NCBI RefSeq assembly: GCF_019145195.1
Contig: NZ_JAHSTW010000001.1
Coordinates: forward strand, 1 to 64,000
From: Pseudomonas siliginis
Lineage (GTDB): Bacteria > Pseudomonadota > Gammaproteobacteria > Pseudomonadales > Pseudomonadaceae
Length of the DNA stretch: 64,000 nt
Direction: 5' to 3'
In this document: positions 35,751 through 44,549 of the stretch, piece by piece
How the letters are laid out: every line of letters begins with the position of its first letter
Position numbering within the stretch: position 1 is the stretch's first letter
Notes under the pieces: generated by a model
Database searches by the model: none
What the model was told of the DNA's origin: nothing
Seen by the model: the letters and a program-made list of their open reading frames with translations, nothing else
Position numbers and translations under genes: made by a program

Positions 35751-35764
35751 CTGATAAAGATCAA
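35751..35764. promoter_or_regulatory. ANR/FNR box (CTGAT-N4-ATCAA)
   Basis: CTGATAAAGATCAA, one mismatch from consensus, 69 bp upstream of usp 2. Confidence 0.7.
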
Positions 35765-35832
35765 GCTGCCAATGGCCACAGCATTCACCCTGAAGTCTGT
35801 TTCTCCTGGCTGGCCGCATGCCGAGGTATCCC

Positions 35833-36777
35833 ATGTCACAGACTCCGCGTTTACTGTTGATCGCTCCTTCAGCCATGGAGCACACGCCTGCGTTCGAGCG
35901 GGCGGCTGCGCTGGCCCAGGCCATGCAGTTGCCGCTGAACATCGTGGCCTTCGATTACTTGCAGGCGCTGGCGGTGGCAGGGCTGTTCGCGCCTGAGCAG
36001 ATCCGCCTCGCCCGCGATGGTTATCTGCGCACCCACCGGCAGTGGCTCACAGAGCAGGCGTCATTGCTGGCGAGGCATCAGATCATGGTCACCAGCGAAG
36101 TGATGTGGGTCCAGGATCCCTTCGCCGAGATCCTGCAGTTCATCAACGAGATGCCGTTGCAATTGATCATCAAGGATGTGCAGCACGAGTCCGTGCTGGA
36201 GCGTATTTTCTACACCCTGCTGGACTGGCAACTGTTACGCGATTGCCCGGTGCCGGTGCATCTGGTGACCGACGACACCCATCCGCGCCCGCGCCGTGTC
36301 CTGGCCATCGTCGATGTCTTGCGCGGCGAAGAGCAGGACTGCGTGTTCAACGATCAGATCATCGATGCCGCCGCCCAACTCGCCGCGCAGTGCGATGCCA
36401 GTCTTGATGTGGTGCATGTTTACGACTGGACGGCGGTTTACGCCACGGAAATGGGGTTCGGCGCATTGCCGTTGGCCACTGGGATTCATGAAGCGCTGGG
36501 CACTGCGCAGCATGAGGCATTTACGGCCCTTGCCGAGCGTCACGGCGTCCCGGCCTCATGCCGGCACTTCATCGAGGGCGCACCGGTGCGCAGTATCTGC
36601 GAGTTCGCCATCAACAAGCAGATCGACGTCATTGTCATGGGCACAGTGCAGAACCACGGCTTGAGCAAGTTGTTAGGCACCACCGCCGAACAGCTGCTGC
36701 ATCGGGCACCTTGCAGTGTGCTGGCGATCAAGCCGCAACCCACACTGCAATCCTGCAACACGAACGCCCCGAGGTGA
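35833..36777 (+). CDS. Tandem-domain universal stress protein 2
   Basis: 314 residues. Same architecture as usp 1: RLLLIAPSAMEHTPAFERAA at the start, second domain from RRVLAIVDVLRGEEQDCVFN, and C-terminal VIVMGTVQNHGLSKLLGTTA with the nucleotide loop. The start is MSQTPRLLL; an in-frame ATG five codons upstream is less likely. The ANR box at 35751-35764 and a downstream perfect hairpin that includes its stop codon make it a single-gene unit. Confidence 0.9.
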   Translation: MSQTPRLLLIAPSAMEHTPAFERAAALAQAMQLPLNIVAFDYLQALAVAGLFAPEQIRLARDGYLRTHRQWLTEQASLLARHQIMVTSEVMWVQDPFAEILQFINEMPLQLIIKDVQHESVLERIFYTLLDWQLLRDCPVPVHLVTDDTHPRPRRVLAIVDVLRGEEQDCVFNDQIIDAAAQLAAQCDASLDVVHVYDWTAVYATEMGFGALPLATGIHEALGTAQHEAFTALAERHGVPASCRHFIEGAPVRSICEFAINKQIDVIVMGTVQNHGLSKLLGTTAEQLLHRAPCSVLAIKPQPTLQSCNTNAPR

Positions 36778-36802
36778 ATCGTTGGCCGACTCACCTCGGG
36801 GC
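36766..36802. terminator. Bidirectional terminator between usp 2 and GNAT
   Basis: GCCCCGAGGTGA and its exact reverse complement (12-bp arms) with a 13-nt loop. The usp 2 stop codon lies within the left arm and the convergent GNAT stop is 8 bp away. Confidence 0.75.
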
Positions 36803-36809
36803 GATTCAT

Positions 36810-37373
36810 TTACAGGTCAAGACGATGAATGACCTGGCGTGCGTCGTCAGGATCATTGTGGGTTTCGAAGCCCAGGCTTTTGGCCAGATCGCGCATCGCC
36901 GCGTTACTGGCGGCATCGACCGAGTACATCTGGCGAAATCCGTTGTGGCGGGCTGCCTTGATCAAGTGTTCCATCAGCAACGTGCCCAAGCCCAGGTGCT
37001 GCCATTCATCGGCGACCGTCACCGCGCACTCGCATTGATGGGCGCCTGTGCCGGCGTAGCGGCTGATGCCGATTTCGATCAACTTGCCGTTCTCGTGAAC
37101 CAGTGCAATGAAGGCGGTGCGCTGTTTGTTATCGGTGTCCATCAACTGGTCGAGCAGAGCGGTGCCGGGTTCGCCGATCTGGGCGAGAAAACGCATGTGC
37201 CTGGATTCGGGGGACAGGCGCTTGATGAAGTCGTATTCGCGCAGGCGATCCTTCTCCGTGAGCGGCCGGATCAATACATGGCGACCGTCCTTGATCGCCT
37301 CAATCCAGTATTGACCGGAAACCGCTGCATAAGCGGCCACGGCCTGATCGTTGTGGTCTTTGACGGTGAGCAT
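36810..37373 (-). CDS. GNAT family acetyltransferase, low-oxygen cluster
   Basis: 187 residues. GRHVLIRPLTEKDRLREYDF opens the domain, IEIGISRYA is the central strand, and WQHLGLGTLLMEHLIKAARH (about 135-154) provides the acetyl-CoA loop. Domain order resembles the acetyltransferase part of Pat-like lysine acetyltransferases, without the ligase half. GGAGA precedes the second of two ATGs. Divergent from usp 3 across a 224-bp gap holding two ANR-type boxes, so it may be co-regulated and could modify proteins under low oxygen (inference). Confidence 0.85.
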   Translation of the reverse strand: MLTVKDHNDQAVAAYAAVSGQYWIEAIKDGRHVLIRPLTEKDRLREYDFIKRLSPESRHMRFLAQIGEPGTALLDQLMDTDNKQRTAFIALVHENGKLIEIGISRYAGTGAHQCECAVTVADEWQHLGLGTLLMEHLIKAARHNGFRQMYSVDAASNAAMRDLAKSLGFETHNDPDDARQVIHRLDL

Positions 37374-37461
37374 GGTCATTCTCCATCCGGTTCGAGAGGC
37401 TGGCGGGCGGTTGGAAAAGCGTCCGCTTGCCTCCCTTCTACGCGGTTGCCCATGGCGACAT

Positions 37462-37475
37462 CTGATCTACATCAG
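37462..37475. promoter_or_regulatory. ANR-like box (CTGAT-N4-ATCAG)
   Basis: CTGATCTACATCAG, symmetrical with one mismatch per half, 89 bp before the GNAT start. Confidence 0.55.
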
Positions 37476-37509
37476 ACAGCTGCCATGCGCCTCGTTGATT
37501 GACCCGGGT

Positions 37510-37523
37510 TTGATGTAAATCAA
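37510..37523. promoter_or_regulatory. ANR/FNR box (perfect)
   Basis: TTGATGTAAATCAA, exact consensus, 75 bp before usp 3. Confidence 0.8.
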
Positions 37524-37597
37524 CGCCCGGCCAGGGCGAGCGGGCGCAGTCTTGAAGCCTGCCGGCCTACCGCGCCGGTGCCGAGCGGAGGTGTGTG

Positions 37598-38509
37598 ATG
37601 GGCCAATATGAACGTCTGTTGCTGGTCGCTGACCAGACGCTGCATCAATCAGCGGCGATGCTGCGTGCCATCGCGCTGGCCAAGGCGAGCGGGGCGGCGC
37701 TGGACGTGCGGGCCTTTGTCTCGCCGGTGCCCGTCACCCATCTGTGGGAGGAAAAAATCGATGACGTGGATGCTCAGCGCTATCAGCGGCGCTACCGTCG
37801 CTGGGTGGCCGATGAGCTCGAGCAGCTCAGCAACCAGGGGCTGGACGGCACGGTTGATGTGGTCTTCTCCAGCCATCCGCTGCTGGACATCCTGAAGACC
37901 GTCCATGTGCTCAAGCCCGACCTGTTGATCAAGGATGTGCGACTGGAACCGGCGCTCAAACGCGTGTTCATCACGCCGCTCGATTGCCACCTGCTGCGTG
38001 AGTGTCCGATTCCGGTGCATCTGGTCAATCAGATTCGCTATGCGTTGCCGCATCGTGTCGTGGCAGCCGTGGACCCGTTCGATCCGGATACCCAAATCAG
38101 TGGCTTGAACGACGTGATCATACGGTCGGCGAACGCTTTGGCGTTGCAATGCGACGTGCCGTTGCACCTGCTCTGCGCCTACGATTTGTCCGCCGCTTTC
38201 AACGGCGATGCACCAATGGTCAACGGTGGCTGGAACGAAGATTTGGCGAACGAACTGCGTCAGACACTGCATCAGGCTTTTGTCGCCCTTGCCGATCGCC
38301 ACGGTGTGCCCCCTGAGCGTCGACACTTCGTCATGGGCCAGCCAGTGCAGGTCATCAATGAGTTCGTCGAGCAGTACCTGGCCGATGTGGTGGTGATGGG
38401 CACGGTTCATCGAGTGGGCATCGAACGCGTGATCGGCAGCACCACCGAGCGCGCCTTGTATTCGCTGCCGGGGAGCATTCTGGCGGTGAGGAAAGAGCCT
38501 GTGCGGTGA
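37598..38509 (+). CDS. Tandem-domain universal stress protein 3
   Basis: 303 residues. Begins MGQYERLLLVADQTLHQSAA, second domain from RVVAAVDPFDPDTQISGLND, ends VVVMGTVHRVGIERVIGSTT with the nucleotide loop. More diverged in its first domain than usp 1 and 2. ATG chosen over an adjoining GTG, with GGAGG upstream. Directly downstream of a perfect ANR box. Confidence 0.9.
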   Translation: MGQYERLLLVADQTLHQSAAMLRAIALAKASGAALDVRAFVSPVPVTHLWEEKIDDVDAQRYQRRYRRWVADELEQLSNQGLDGTVDVVFSSHPLLDILKTVHVLKPDLLIKDVRLEPALKRVFITPLDCHLLRECPIPVHLVNQIRYALPHRVVAAVDPFDPDTQISGLNDVIIRSANALALQCDVPLHLLCAYDLSAAFNGDAPMVNGGWNEDLANELRQTLHQAFVALADRHGVPPERRHFVMGQPVQVINEFVEQYLADVVVMGTVHRVGIERVIGSTTERALYSLPGSILAVRKEPVR

Positions 38510-38550
38510 GCATGATCGCAGCGTAGCGAGCCAGCCTGTTCGCTGGCCCG

Positions 38551-39456
38551 CTACGGTATTGCATAGATCTTGAACAGCTTTTTGGCGGCACTGCTGGCGC
38601 CGCCCAGATGTTTGTCGAATGCCTGTTCAATCTCGCCGGATCGGTACATTTCACTCAGCGCCGTGTCGACCAGCAGACGGAAATCCTCATCCTCTCGATC
38701 CACTGCCATCGCCGTCGGTGCGTACTCGAAAATCCGCTCCAGCAGCACCAGGTTGCCCGATGGATAATTTCTGGTCAGCAGATGCTTGAGCAGCATGCGT
38801 TCAGCAAAGAAGGCATCGGCTTTGCCATTGGCAACCAGACTCAGACCGGCTTCTGCGTTCTCTACCGTGACCAGCGTGGCTACCACACCCAGCAATCGCA
38901 TCTGCTGTTGTATCCACGTTTCGGTGACCCCGCCGGCGATGGCGGCATACGTCTGGTTGGCCAGACCACGGTTCACCGTGGCTCGCCACGTTGGGCCGGT
39001 ATGGGCCACTTTGCCATTCAGCACATTGAGCAAGGTTTCGGACGCATCCTGGCGCACCACGGCCGAGAGACCGGCGGTGTAAATCGGCACCGAATAGCTG
39101 ACGACCCTGCGCCGCGCCAGCGTGGGTGGGGTCGGCGTACAAAGAATGTCGATCTTGCCGGAACTGACAGCGCTCATCTCGTCGTTGAGTGCGACCGCTT
39201 GGTAATGGATTTTCAACGCCGGCACATTCAGATCGATCCTGACCTTCTCGGCTATTTTCAGACAGAGATCGATGGCATAACCGCTGGCTTTATTGGCGGC
39301 CTGATCACTGAACGGCATGAAGTCAGGCACGTAGCCAAGGGTGATCGCTTGACTGGCACGGATGCGCTTCAGCGTGTTGCCATGGGCGATTACCGGTAGC
39401 AGCGCAATCAGGCAGACGAGCAGCAGGTGGTGGGCTCTGGTCAGTTTCACGTTCAT
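38551..39456 (-). CDS. Periplasmic amino-acid-type substrate-binding protein
   Basis: 301 residues with a signal peptide (hydrophobic stretch LLLVCLIALLPVIAHG, cleavage near residue 27) and the SBP_bac_3 fold: RIRASQAITLGYVPDFMPFS, GYAIDLCLKIAEKV, VSSGKIDILCTPTPPTLARR, ERMLLKHLLTRNYPSGNLVL, and DFRLLVDTALSEMYRSGEIE. It would bind a polar amino acid or related solute in the periplasm. No ABC permease or ATPase is nearby; it follows the PotE-like antiporter by 49 bp, an unusual pairing that may signal a sensory or scavenging role. Confidence 0.85.
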   Translation of the reverse strand: MNVKLTRAHHLLLVCLIALLPVIAHGNTLKRIRASQAITLGYVPDFMPFSDQAANKASGYAIDLCLKIAEKVRIDLNVPALKIHYQAVALNDEMSAVSSGKIDILCTPTPPTLARRRVVSYSVPIYTAGLSAVVRQDASETLLNVLNGKVAHTGPTWRATVNRGLANQTYAAIAGGVTETWIQQQMRLLGVVATLVTVENAEAGLSLVANGKADAFFAERMLLKHLLTRNYPSGNLVLLERIFEYAPTAMAVDREDEDFRLLVDTALSEMYRSGEIEQAFDKHLGGASSAAKKLFKIYAIP

Positions 39457-39505
39457 GCGCGCGGTTCCTCGAATTCAGATTTCTGTGCTGTACCGAAGAC
39501 TTCGA

Positions 39506-40846
39506 TCAAGGGTTATCAGGCCGGGGGCCGACAGGCGCAGGGGCAGCGACAAAACGTTTGGCAAGGAAACCGTAAAGCAGGTAGCCGAACACCAGGACCA
39601 GGATGCCGCCGAATACCGCGTCTTTGCCGCAGGCATACAGCGCATACAAGGAATAGGCCACGGCAACCACTAACAGCAGGGTATTGCGCGTGTATACGGC
39701 GGCGCTGACTCTGGCTTTGTACATCATGACCAGCAGCCCGGTGGCTGCCGTCACGTAGGGAATCAAGTTGGTCACCGCCGCGAGGCTGACGAGTTTTCCA
39801 AACTGCGCGCTCGCGTTCGGCGAAATGGTCGACAGCGCCATCAAGGTCTGCAGGACGCCGCAGACCAGCATCCCGACGATGGGGGCGTTGCGTGCGCTGA
39901 CCTTGCAGAACAGTTTTGGAAACATGCCCTGATCAGCAGTCACCTTGGCCGTTTGCGCCAACGTGAACTGCCAGCCCAGCAGCGAGCCAACACAGGCCAT
40001 TACCGCGAGCGCCATGATGATGTTGCCGACCAGGGGATTGAACATGTGTGCATAAACGAGCGCGAAAGGAGCAGATGAGTTGGCCAGTTCGGCATTGGGA
40101 ATAATGCCCTGAATGACCGTCGTCGATAGCACATAGACCACCGCTGCGCCCAATGTCCCGAACAGACAGGCCAGCGGTACGGTGCGCTTGGGGTTTTCCA
40201 CCGCATCTGAGGCCTGGGCTGCCGACTCCATGCCGAGAAACGCCCAGAGTGTCAGGGGAATCGCTTTGCTGATGGCCTCGGATATCGGCAGTTGATTCGG
40301 GTTCCAGGCGGCGATGATCAGCTCCGGTTTGAACCAGAACCAACCGATGATGCTCAAGCCCGCTACAGGAATGATCACCCCCCACACCGTAACCGCACCA
40401 ATCCTGCCGGTGATGCCTGGGCCGCCGAAATTCGCCACGGTGGTCAGCCAGAGCAGGCCGACCGTTCCAACGAATAAAGGAATGGCGCCGCTTCCCAGCC
40501 AAGGCATGAACGACGTCATGTAGCCCACTGCCGAAATGGCCACCGCCACGTTGGCGATGGCCAGCGACAGGAAGTACAGGTAAGAGCACAGAAAAAAGCC
40601 TGACTTTGCATGCGCCTCTTCGGTGTAGGCGGATAACCCGCCAGAGCGCAGGCAGAAGATGCCGCACTGGGAAAAGCAGTACGCGATGGCCATCGAGCCG
40701 ACAGCGGTGACGATCCATGACAGCAATGAAACAGCCCCGAGTTGGGCCATACTCGTCGGCAACATGATGATGCCTGAGCCCATCATGTTCACCGTCACCA
40801 GTGTGGTGAGCCCCATGAGGCTCATTTTCTTGCTTGAGTCGGCCAT
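39506..40846 (-). CDS. potE: PotE-like putrescine-ornithine/amino acid antiporter
   Basis: 446 residues, about 12 transmembrane segments, of the APC superfamily basic-amino-acid/polyamine antiporter group. VTVNMMGSGIIMLPTSMAQL (about 18-37) is the unwound TM1 substrate motif of this group. ESAAQASDAVENPKRTVPLA follows TM6, and CKVSARNAPIVGMLVCG lies near TM8. Length and TM1 sequence fit PotE, but ArcD-like or cadaverine antiporters cannot be excluded without alignment. First gene of a two-gene unit with the binding protein. No ANR box is seen in the 200 bp upstream. Confidence 0.75.
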   Translation of the reverse strand: MADSSKKMSLMGLTTLVTVNMMGSGIIMLPTSMAQLGAVSLLSWIVTAVGSMAIAYCFSQCGIFCLRSGGLSAYTEEAHAKSGFFLCSYLYFLSLAIANVAVAISAVGYMTSFMPWLGSGAIPLFVGTVGLLWLTTVANFGGPGITGRIGAVTVWGVIIPVAGLSIIGWFWFKPELIIAAWNPNQLPISEAISKAIPLTLWAFLGMESAAQASDAVENPKRTVPLACLFGTLGAAVVYVLSTTVIQGIIPNAELANSSAPFALVYAHMFNPLVGNIIMALAVMACVGSLLGWQFTLAQTAKVTADQGMFPKLFCKVSARNAPIVGMLVCGVLQTLMALSTISPNASAQFGKLVSLAAVTNLIPYVTAATGLLVMMYKARVSAAVYTRNTLLLVVAVAYSLYALYACGKDAVFGGILVLVFGYLLYGFLAKRFVAAPAPVGPRPDNP

Positions 40847-41048
40847 CGGAGTTCCCTCGATTTGCGCAACGCGTCACCGCTCAGCCAACGCACAAGGTTT
40901 TGCCGGCATCGGCAGTACGCAGCTTTTCAAACGACGTTCAACGCGTAGAAAGATAGGCAATTTCAAGTGCATCGAAACGGCGCGCCCATCGCTTCGAGAT
41001 GGCTTGCCCGAGGTATGGCGAAGGCATGGCAGGCACTCATGGCAGGGC

Positions 41049-41789
41049 TCAATGACTCTGGCGGTTGCAGCCCGACACCATCTGCTTGAGGCCGTCCATG
41101 TTGCGGATTTTCACGTCGCGCGCGGTGATTTCCACCAAGCCCTGATCGCGCAAGTGGGCAATGCCGCGGCAAATGGTTTCCAGACGCAGCCCAAGGTAGG
41201 AGCCGATTTCTTCGCGGCGCATCTTCAGCACGAACTCTTTCGAGGAATAGCCACGGGAGCTGAGGCGTTGTGAGAGGTTGAGCAGGAAAGCCGCCAGGCG
41301 CTCATCGGAGTTCATGTTGCCCATGAGCATCAACATGCTGTGATCGCGCACAATTTCCCGGCTCAGCAGTTTATTGAGGTTGTGCTGCAGGGACGGAAGG
41401 CTTTGCGCGAGTTTTTCCAGCTGTGCGAAGTGAATCGGACAGACTTCGCTGTCTTCCAGTGCATACGCAGTACACGCGTGTTGATCGATGCTGATGGCGT
41501 CCAGCCCGAGCATTTCGCCGGGAATATGAAAACCGGTCACTTGCTCGCGGCCATCGACGGAGACCACGCTGGTCTTGAACGAGCCTATTCGCACAGCGTA
41601 CAGCGAGCGCAGCGGGTCCCCGGTCCGGTAGAGCGCGGCACCTTTCTTCACCTTGTATCGCTGCACGATCAGCGTGTCGAGCCGCTCGACCTCCGCGCCC
41701 GTCAGACCGAGCGGCAGGCACAACTCGACCACACTGCAGTTGGAACAGGCAGTTTTGAGAATCGGCGGGGGCGAGTGGGCTTCAAGCAT
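41049..41789 (-). CDS. CRP/FNR family oxygen-sensing regulator (ANR-like)
   Basis: 246 residues. Cysteines C15, C18, C24 (CSNCSVVELC) and C106 match the four ligands of the FNR/ANR [4Fe-4S] cluster. A cyclic-nucleotide-like beta-barrel (about 30-130), dimer helix and C-terminal winged helix follow. The recognition helix reads GSYLGLRLETICRGIAHL: Glu204 and Arg208 are conserved, but position 207 is Cys where FNR and ANR have Ser. The start MLEAHS has GGAGG upstream. Surrounded by ANR boxes and divergent from usp 4, it is likely a paralogue of ANR governing this cluster. Confidence 0.85.
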   Translation of the reverse strand: MLEAHSPPPILKTACSNCSVVELCLPLGLTGAEVERLDTLIVQRYKVKKGAALYRTGDPLRSLYAVRIGSFKTSVVSVDGREQVTGFHIPGEMLGLDAISIDQHACTAYALEDSEVCPIHFAQLEKLAQSLPSLQHNLNKLLSREIVRDHSMLMLMGNMNSDERLAAFLLNLSQRLSSRGYSSKEFVLKMRREEIGSYLGLRLETICRGIAHLRDQGLVEITARDVKIRNMDGLKQMVSGCNRQSH

Positions 41790-41950
41790 GGATAAGCAGC
41801 CTCCAGTGAGTGTGATAAGCATAGAAGTCTTCGCAGCGCACGTGCCTTTCGTTTGGGGTGTCGGCGTGATTACGGACGAACGGCGGGGAGGGGAATCACA
41901 GAGGCGTCGGGCTATTCGCCGCTCTTGTATTGCAGGGTTAATGGGGAGAC

Positions 41951-41964
41951 TTGATGCATATCAA
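41951..41964. promoter_or_regulatory. ANR/FNR box (perfect)
   Basis: TTGATGCATATCAA, exact consensus, 58 bp before usp 4 and 161 bp before the divergent FNR-type gene. Confidence 0.8.
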
Positions 41965-42022
41965 GCGTGGCGGTTGGCAGAGTTGCAGAATCGTCCAATG
42001 GCGCTGACTGGAAATACACGTG

Positions 42023-42943
42023 ATGTTCAGGCTCAAACGAATTCTGTTGATCGCACCCGCCGAAATGACCCGCACCCCGGCGTTTGATCGCGCCCAAGCG
42101 CTGGCTCGGGCCAGTGGCGCGGTGCTGCATATCGTCGCGTTCGATCATGTCCAGTCCCTGGCGTTGGCCGGTCTGTTCGATCACGACGCCATGGCGCAAG
42201 CGCGTGAAGGCTATTTGCAGATGCATCGCCAGTGGCTGGAGCAGCAGGCCCGGTTTCAACGTGGCGCCGGCGTGCAAGTCAGCACCGAAGTGGTCTGGGC
42301 CAGGGCCACGCCGGCGCATGTAATTGAGTACATCAATGACTTTCATGTTGATCTGGTGATCAAGGATACTCACCATGTTTCGGCGCTCAATCAAACGTTT
42401 CACCAGCCGTTGGACTGGCTATTAATACGAGATTGTCCCGCCTGCGTGCATCTGGTCACCGAGGCCGCACATCCGAAACCCTTGAAGATACTGGCGGCCA
42501 TTGACCTGTCGCATCTCGAGGATCTGACCCAAGGGCTCAACGACCGGATACTTGGCGTTGCATCGACATTGGCAGCGAAATGCGATGCCTCGCTGCACTT
42601 GTTGAATGTGAGCAACTGGTCAGTGGTGGGTGATGCGGCGATGAGTGTGCCGAACTTGAGCCTGGACCACAGTTTGCGCGATGCGATCAACGACACTCAG
42701 CAGGAAGCCTTCGATACGCTGGCCGAGCGCTATGGTCTCGATGAAGAGCATAGCCACCTGCTCTCGGGTGTCCCGTTCCGGGTGATCGAAGACTTCGCCC
42801 GGCAGCACGCGTTCGACCTGCTGGTGCTCGGTATCTGTCACCATCAAGCGCTGGACGGCTTTATCGGCGGCACGGCCGAATGCCTGATGAACCGGGCTCC
42901 TTGCAGTTTGATGATGGTCAAGGCAATGCCTGCCACAGCCTGA
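42023..42943 (+). CDS. Tandem-domain universal stress protein 4
   Basis: 306 residues. MFRLKRILLIAPAEMTRTPA opens the first domain, KILAAIDLSHLEDLTQGLND the second, and LLVLGICHHQALDGFIGGTA gives the C-terminal loop, where the usual V-M-G is replaced by V-L-G. A GTG one codon upstream is an alternative start. The ANR box ends 58 bp before the ATG, in the usual activating range. Confidence 0.9.
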   Translation: MFRLKRILLIAPAEMTRTPAFDRAQALARASGAVLHIVAFDHVQSLALAGLFDHDAMAQAREGYLQMHRQWLEQQARFQRGAGVQVSTEVVWARATPAHVIEYINDFHVDLVIKDTHHVSALNQTFHQPLDWLLIRDCPACVHLVTEAAHPKPLKILAAIDLSHLEDLTQGLNDRILGVASTLAAKCDASLHLLNVSNWSVVGDAAMSVPNLSLDHSLRDAINDTQQEAFDTLAERYGLDEEHSHLLSGVPFRVIEDFARQHAFDLLVLGICHHQALDGFIGGTAECLMNRAPCSLMMVKAMPATA

Positions 42944-42987
42944 CCGGTCATCGCAGCAGTTGATGGTAATCGGTTGGGGGTAATCAA

Positions 42988-43221
42988 TCAGTGACTGCGC
43001 CCGCCGTGTGCGTATTGCCATTGTTGCCAGGCGTGCCGATATTTCTCATCGGCGCGTTTCCTCGCTTCAGTGAACTTGTGCATGGTGTCTGTAGAAAACG
43101 GCTCTTCAAGGACGGCATAGGCCCGTTCGCTGAGCCGATCGGCTTCGTGAAACAGTGCGCCACTGTCATCGATCGCGTCGGGGACATTGGCGGTTGTCAT
43201 GGCTGGATCATTGATGACCAT
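42988..43221 (-). CDS. Small hypothetical protein, 77 residues
   Basis: MVINDPAMTTANVPDAIDDS begins after GCGAGG. The rest is helical and charged (DTMHKFTEARKRADEKYRHA), ending in a His/Arg-rich tail. An upstream in-frame ATG adds seven residues. Convergent with usp 4. Two overlapping frames exist, but this one has Pseudomonas-like codon use. Function unknown. Confidence 0.5.
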   Translation of the reverse strand: MVINDPAMTTANVPDAIDDSGALFHEADRLSERAYAVLEEPFSTDTMHKFTEARKRADEKYRHAWQQWQYAHGGRSH

Positions 43222-43386
43222 ATCGTGAACCTCGCAAAGCAAGAATGAGGGTGGGTTGCGGACCTGTCACCCTGTGGCAGCATCTGTAACTTTCACGCCT
43301 TCGAGCAGCTTGTGACTGTCCCTGATCCGAAACACGGGCGCCGCCGAATCATGACCCTATTTCGATCCAGTTTGTCGTCGCAGCGA

Positions 43387-43400
43387 TTGATCCAGATCAA
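43387..43400. promoter_or_regulatory. ANR/FNR box (perfect)
   Basis: TTGATCCAGATCAA, exact consensus, in the 422-bp gap before usp 5. Confidence 0.7.
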
Positions 43401-43518
43401 TGTCGCTCGCCAGTTTCATCGCCGCTTTGTCGGTTTTCCAGGCGCTTGCGCAAGGGTGGTGGACAAGCCTCGATATTCAGGTTTTTTAGGGGGAGGACGA
43501 GCTCCAGGGGCCTTGCAT

Positions 43519-43532
43519 ATGACATTTATCAA
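43519..43532. promoter_or_regulatory. ANR-like box (ATGAC-N4-ATCAA)
   Basis: ATGACATTTATCAA, two mismatches, 112 bp before usp 5, better placed for activation than the perfect site further upstream. Confidence 0.5.
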
Positions 43533-43643
43533 GGACGTCGCCGGGCTATGGCGCAACCTGGGTTGACGTTGTTGTCTGACTCTTTCGGCCCGGGTCAGCT
43601 GCGTGTGACATGAGCGCAGACGTCCATCTCTCTGGAGACAAAC

Positions 43644-44531
43644 ATGAGCCAATATCAACACTTGTTGCTGATCATCAACCCGGCCCTGCGCCATTCCCCG
43701 GCGATAAGGCAGGCCGCCGCCCTGGCTAAAGCCAGCGGCGCGTCGCTGCATATTGCAGCGTTGATCAAATGGTGGGATTTCCTGTCGCTGCTGGAGGAAG
43801 GGGATCGGGCAAGGGCCCGTGCGGCCTATTTGCAGGACCATCACGAGTGGCTGGCAAGCCAGGCTGCCAGCCTGCGAGGCGAAGGTTTGCGGGTGACGAC
43901 CGAGGTTGGCTGGTCCGAAGACATGAAACGGGAGATCCTCGATCACGTCACCGTGAACCAGCCCGATCTGCTGATCAAGGAAGTGCAGCACGAATCCTTA
44001 CTCAAACGCGCTTTGTTTACCCCATTGGATTGGCAGCTGCTGCGTGATTGTCCGGTGCCGGTCTACTTGTTGGGCGCTGCTGGCCCGGGTCTGCCGCGCA
44101 AGGTCGTAGCGGCAGTGGATGTAGCTGCAAGCGAAGATGATGGGGGCGCTCTCAATGACCGGATCGTCGAACAGGCCACATCCTTCGCCACTCAGTTCGG
44201 TGCAGAGTTGCACCTGTTATATGCCTATGACGTCTCGCAAAACTATCTGGATGAAGTGGTGAACAACTGGACGGTTTCGGAATTGATGAATGCCCGGCGC
44301 CAGGAACTGCAAGCGCATTACAGCGCTTTGGCGAGGAAATTCGGTGTGATGGCCGAGCACAGGCATAGCAGGGAGGGACATCCCGTGGCGGCGATCAGTG
44401 AGTTTGCCGAAGAGCACGATGTGGACGTGATTGTGATGGGCAGGGTTCAACGTCACGGGCTGGAAAAACTGCTGGGAAGTACCACCGAACATATTCTGTA
44501 CCAGGTCCCCTGCAGCGTACTGGCGGTCTAG
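43644..44531 (+). CDS. Tandem-domain universal stress protein 5
   Basis: 295 residues. MSQYQHLLLIINPALRHSPA, second domain RKVVAAVDVAASEDDGGALN, C-terminal VIVMGRVQRHGLEKLLGSTT. Last of the five paralogues; TGGAGA precedes the ATG. It ends 18 bp before the broken antiporter fragment on the other strand. Confidence 0.9.
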   Translation: MSQYQHLLLIINPALRHSPAIRQAAALAKASGASLHIAALIKWWDFLSLLEEGDRARARAAYLQDHHEWLASQAASLRGEGLRVTTEVGWSEDMKREILDHVTVNQPDLLIKEVQHESLLKRALFTPLDWQLLRDCPVPVYLLGAAGPGLPRKVVAAVDVAASEDDGGALNDRIVEQATSFATQFGAELHLLYAYDVSQNYLDEVVNNWTVSELMNARRQELQAHYSALARKFGVMAEHRHSREGHPVAAISEFAEEHDVDVIVMGRVQRHGLEKLLGSTTEHILYQVPCSVLAV

Positions 44532-44549
44532 CGCAAACGCTGGTGCACC

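Noticed and set aside
43312..43566. 84-codon frame before usp 5
   Set aside because: It spans two ANR boxes, i.e. the promoter region, and has no protein-like pattern.
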